DNA of 64,000 nt from Spartobacteria bacterium. Lineage in GTDB: Bacteria > Verrucomicrobiota > Verrucomicrobiia > Chthoniobacterales > UBA10450. The translations under genes and the position numbers were made by a program. The notes under the pieces are model-generated. The model did not search any database. It was not told where the DNA came from and was given only the letters and a program-made list of their open reading frames with translations. The stretch covers positions 97,645-161,644 of the forward strand of contig PMTM01000003.1 of the NCBI GenBank assembly GCA_003167365.1, read 5' to 3'. Each line of letters begins with the position of its first letter. The stretch's first letter is position 1. Below, one piece after another: positions 62,234 through 64,000 of this stretch.

Positions 62234-62413
62234 TTAACCACGGATTACCCGCCACGGCGGGCAGGCAGCGGATATCACGGATAAGAAGCGGAACTGTTTC
62301 CTGAACGCGAATAAGAGAATCTGGAAGCCAGGAATCCAGGAAAAACCCAGCAGAGTTCATGGTTTCCAGATTGGCAGTCCTTCTGTGTTTCTGACCCGTG
62401 TAATCCGTGGTTA
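62234..62413. repeat. AACCACGGATTACCC...GTAATCCGTGGTTA dispersed repeat, copy 2
   Basis: Outer inverted ends TTTAACCACGGATTACCC and GTGTAATCCGTGGTTA. An inner palindrome centred near 62340 pairs TCTGGAAGCCAGGAA with the later TTCATGGTTTCCAGA. The left end nearly repeats the copy at 59214. It fills the gap between the MscS and ABC-F genes. Confidence 0.85.
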
Positions 62414-62422
62414 AGTTTTACG

Positions 62423-64000
62423 CTAAGAATTAGCGGAGACTTTCGCTCCCAAACTCTCCCACTCTTTCGTGAGCCGTTCCATGTCGGCGGTCACCGCCGA
62501 GAGTTCACGATTGAGGCTTGTCGCCGCGCCCCCCGCTTCGTAGGTTTCTGGCTTCTCCAATTCTTCTGTCAGCTCTTTCCGCCGTCCCTCGAGCTTTAGA
62601 ATTTGCATTTCCAAATCGCGAACCCGCTTCTCGTGCTCTCGCTTGGTCTTGGCCAGCGATTTGCGCTCCTCCGCTTCCGCGCGCCGTTGCTCTCGTGTTT
62701 CACGCATTCCGGGAAGTTTGTAGCCAGGATCGCCGATCCCGGCCCCGGCCTCGCCGAGGCCGGCTACAGTCGGTTGCAAATTGTGAAGCTTGCCGCTGCT
62801 CGTTAAGGCGGCGCGCGCAGAAGTCGCCCGAGTCTTATCGAGGTAATAATCGTAGTCACCGGCGTACGGCGTCAGCGTCCCCGCGCTGATGTGCAGCACC
62901 GTTTTTGCGACCGCGCGAATAAAATAAACGTCGTGGCTGATGAAAATCAGCGTCCCGTTGTATTGCGCGAGCGCGCCAATCAGCGCATCGATGCTTCCGA
63001 CATCGAGATGCGTGGTCGGTTCGTCCATCAACAAAAGATTGGGCGGATCGAGCAGTAGTTTTACCAGCGCGAGACGCGTCTTTTCGCCGCCGCTCAACAC
63101 CGTGGTCGTTTTGAAAACGTCGTCGCCGCGAAACAGAAACGAACCGAGCACGGTGCGCGCGGTTTGTTCCGAAACCGGGTTCGGCATGTCGCGCGCCGTC
63201 TCCAGCACCGTGGCTTTCGGATCGAGCATCTCGACGCGAAACTGCGAAAAATATCCGACCTTGGTGTTATGTCCGAGCTCGCGCGTCCCGCGCTGAATGG
63301 CGAGCGAGCCGGCCAAAAGTTTGAGTAGCGTTGATTTTCCAGCGCCGTTCGGTCCGACTAGCACCGTCCGCTGACCGCGCTCGGCTTCGAAATTCAATCC
63401 GCGATAAACCACCAGATCGCCATAGGCATGATCGACGTCCTTCAACGTGATTACGCGCAAACCGCTTCGCGCCGGCTGCGGAAAATGGAAGCGCACCGTT
63501 TTCTCGCGCAAGAGCGGCGCCTCAATTTTTTCCATCCGATCGATCTGCTTCAATTTACTCTGCGCTTGTGAAGCTTTGCTCGCCTTGGCCCGAAAGCGAT
63601 CGGCGAACAACTGGAGTGAAGCGATCTCTTTCTGCTGGTTCTTGTACGCGGCCAGCTGTTGTACTTCGCGCGCTGCTTTTTGTTCGATGTAGCTGTCCCA
63701 ATTTCCGCGATAACGATGAAGCCGCCGGTGCGCGATCTCGACGATGGAACCGACCAATTGATTCAGAAACTCGCGGTCGTGCGAGATCATGAGAATCGCG
63801 CCGGGATATTCTCTCAGATACTGTTCGAACCAGACGAGCGACTCGAGATCGAGATGATTGGTCGGTTCGTCGAGCAGGAGCAAGTCCGGCTCTTGCACGA
63901 GCAATTGCGCGAGATGCGCGCGCATCACCCATCCCCCGCTCATCGTCTTCGCCGGTCTTTCGAAATCCGATTCGCGAAAGGCCAGACCGGCCAGGATGCG
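62423..64000 (-). CDS. ABC-F family ATPase (Uup/YheS-like), N-terminus outside window
   Basis: The gene continues past the right edge; the Walker A of the first ABC domain is missing from view. Visible are the first-domain signature MSGGWVMRAHLAQLL, Walker B LLLLDEPTNHLDLESL, and the linker KQIDRMEKIEAPLLREKTVRFHFP. The full second domain has GPNGAGKSTLLKLLAG, LSGGEKTRLALVKLLLDPPNLLLMDEPTTHLD. A C-terminal coiled coil (ESLAKTKREHEKRVRDLEMQILKLEGRRKELTEELEKPETYE) is also present. ABC-F proteins act on the ribosome. Between domain two and the coiled coil, PTVAGLGEAGAGIGDPGYKL is encoded by a dispersed palindrome. Confidence 0.93.
   Translation of the reverse strand, partial: RILAGLAFRESDFERPAKTMSGGWVMRAHLAQLLVQEPDLLLLDEPTNHLDLESLVWFEQYLREYPGAILMISHDREFLNQLVGSIVEIAHRRLHRYRGNWDSYIEQKAAREVQQLAAYKNQQKEIASLQLFADRFRAKASKASQAQSKLKQIDRMEKIEAPLLREKTVRFHFPQPARSGLRVITLKDVDHAYGDLVVYRGLNFEAERGQRTVLVGPNGAGKSTLLKLLAGSLAIQRGTRELGHNTKVGYFSQFRVEMLDPKATVLETARDMPNPVSEQTARTVLGSFLFRGDDVFKTTTVLSGGEKTRLALVKLLLDPPNLLLMDEPTTHLDVGSIDALIGALAQYNGTLIFISHDVYFIRAVAKTVLHISAGTLTPYAGDYDYYLDKTRATSARAALTSSGKLHNLQPTVAGLGEAGAGIGDPGYKLPGMRETREQRRAEAEERKSLAKTKREHEKRVRDLEMQILKLEGRRKELTEELEKPETYEAGGAATSLNRELSAVTADMERLTKEWESLGAKVSANS
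62719..62769. repeat. dispersed palindrome inserted in frame in the ABC-F gene
   Basis: TTGTAGCCAGGATCGCCGATCC at one end and GGCCTCGCCGAGGCCGGCTACAG at the other are inverted ends of the TGTAGCC...GGCTACA class. It is exactly 51 bases (17 codons), so the reading frame is kept. It lies in the variable linker before the C-terminal coiled coil. Confidence 0.8.

Overview
The window looks like a chromosomal segment of a soil-type Verrucomicrobium (Chthoniobacterales/Spartobacteria). This is inferred from the mix of families, not from a marker search: DUF4126, DUF2851, DUF423 and DUF2807 proteins, TolB-like/TPR adenylate cyclases, SBBP beta-propeller proteins, a two-repeat secreted protein of the NISSRL...DDRES type, a bacterial ARC/Mpa-type ATPase with a Dop-type depupylase, and many dispersed intergenic palindromes. 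Coding density is high, there is no phage, IS element or CRISPR array, and most genes are housekeeping or envelope genes in short operons on both strands.

Layout. 1-4161 (minus): the N-terminal part of a secreted SBBP-repeat protein, tRNA-Leu(CAG), and a three-gene envelope operon (BamD-like, LptE-like, TPR). 4296-12732: DUF72, serS, DUF4126, DUF2851 and a pseudopilin overlapping it, tRNA-Gly(CCC), penicillin-binding protein 1A, a CGWS glutaredoxin. 12998-20528: topoisomerase IB, small membrane and secreted proteins, a decayed csbD, lysS, an ACT-domain protein. 20534-28591: AmiC-type amidase, nnr, a site-2-protease-like M50 peptidase, a cyclase-TolB-TPR protein and uvrB. 28861-41102: gluzincin peptidase, holA, aroB, a second amidase, ymdB, TPR protein, infC, DsbA-like protein, rhomboid, glgP. 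41868-46822: Pup-system genes dop and mpa/arc separated by a frameshifted glycosyltransferase and a secreted repeat protein. 47043-55306: tRNA-Asp(GTC), a beta-barrel candidate with a CDLCGC motif, an HPCSLC protein, a nucleotide-pyrophosphatase-like enzyme with an MFS exporter, then several secreted proteins including an OmpA-family protein. 55530-64000: M2 (ACE-like) peptidase, VOC protein, MFS transporter, DUF423, two neighbouring membrane proteins with cyclic-nucleotide-binding domains (one an MscS channel), and a partial ABC-F ATPase.

The most unusual feature is at the DNA level. At least five or six families of dispersed palindromic repeats fill the gaps between genes, and they also enter coding sequence. 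One sits in frame inside uvrB, one in frame inside the ABC-F linker and one in the leader of the pseudopilin. One forms the C-terminal tail of the DUF72 protein. Repeats also supply the stop codons of serS, holA, aroB and the DUF4126 gene. This resembles what is known for Rickettsia palindromic elements.

The second unusual feature is a Pup system without visible pup, pafA or proteasome genes, whose ATPase lacks the C-terminal QYL-type proteasome-docking motif. All assignments come from reading the sequence; no database search was run.
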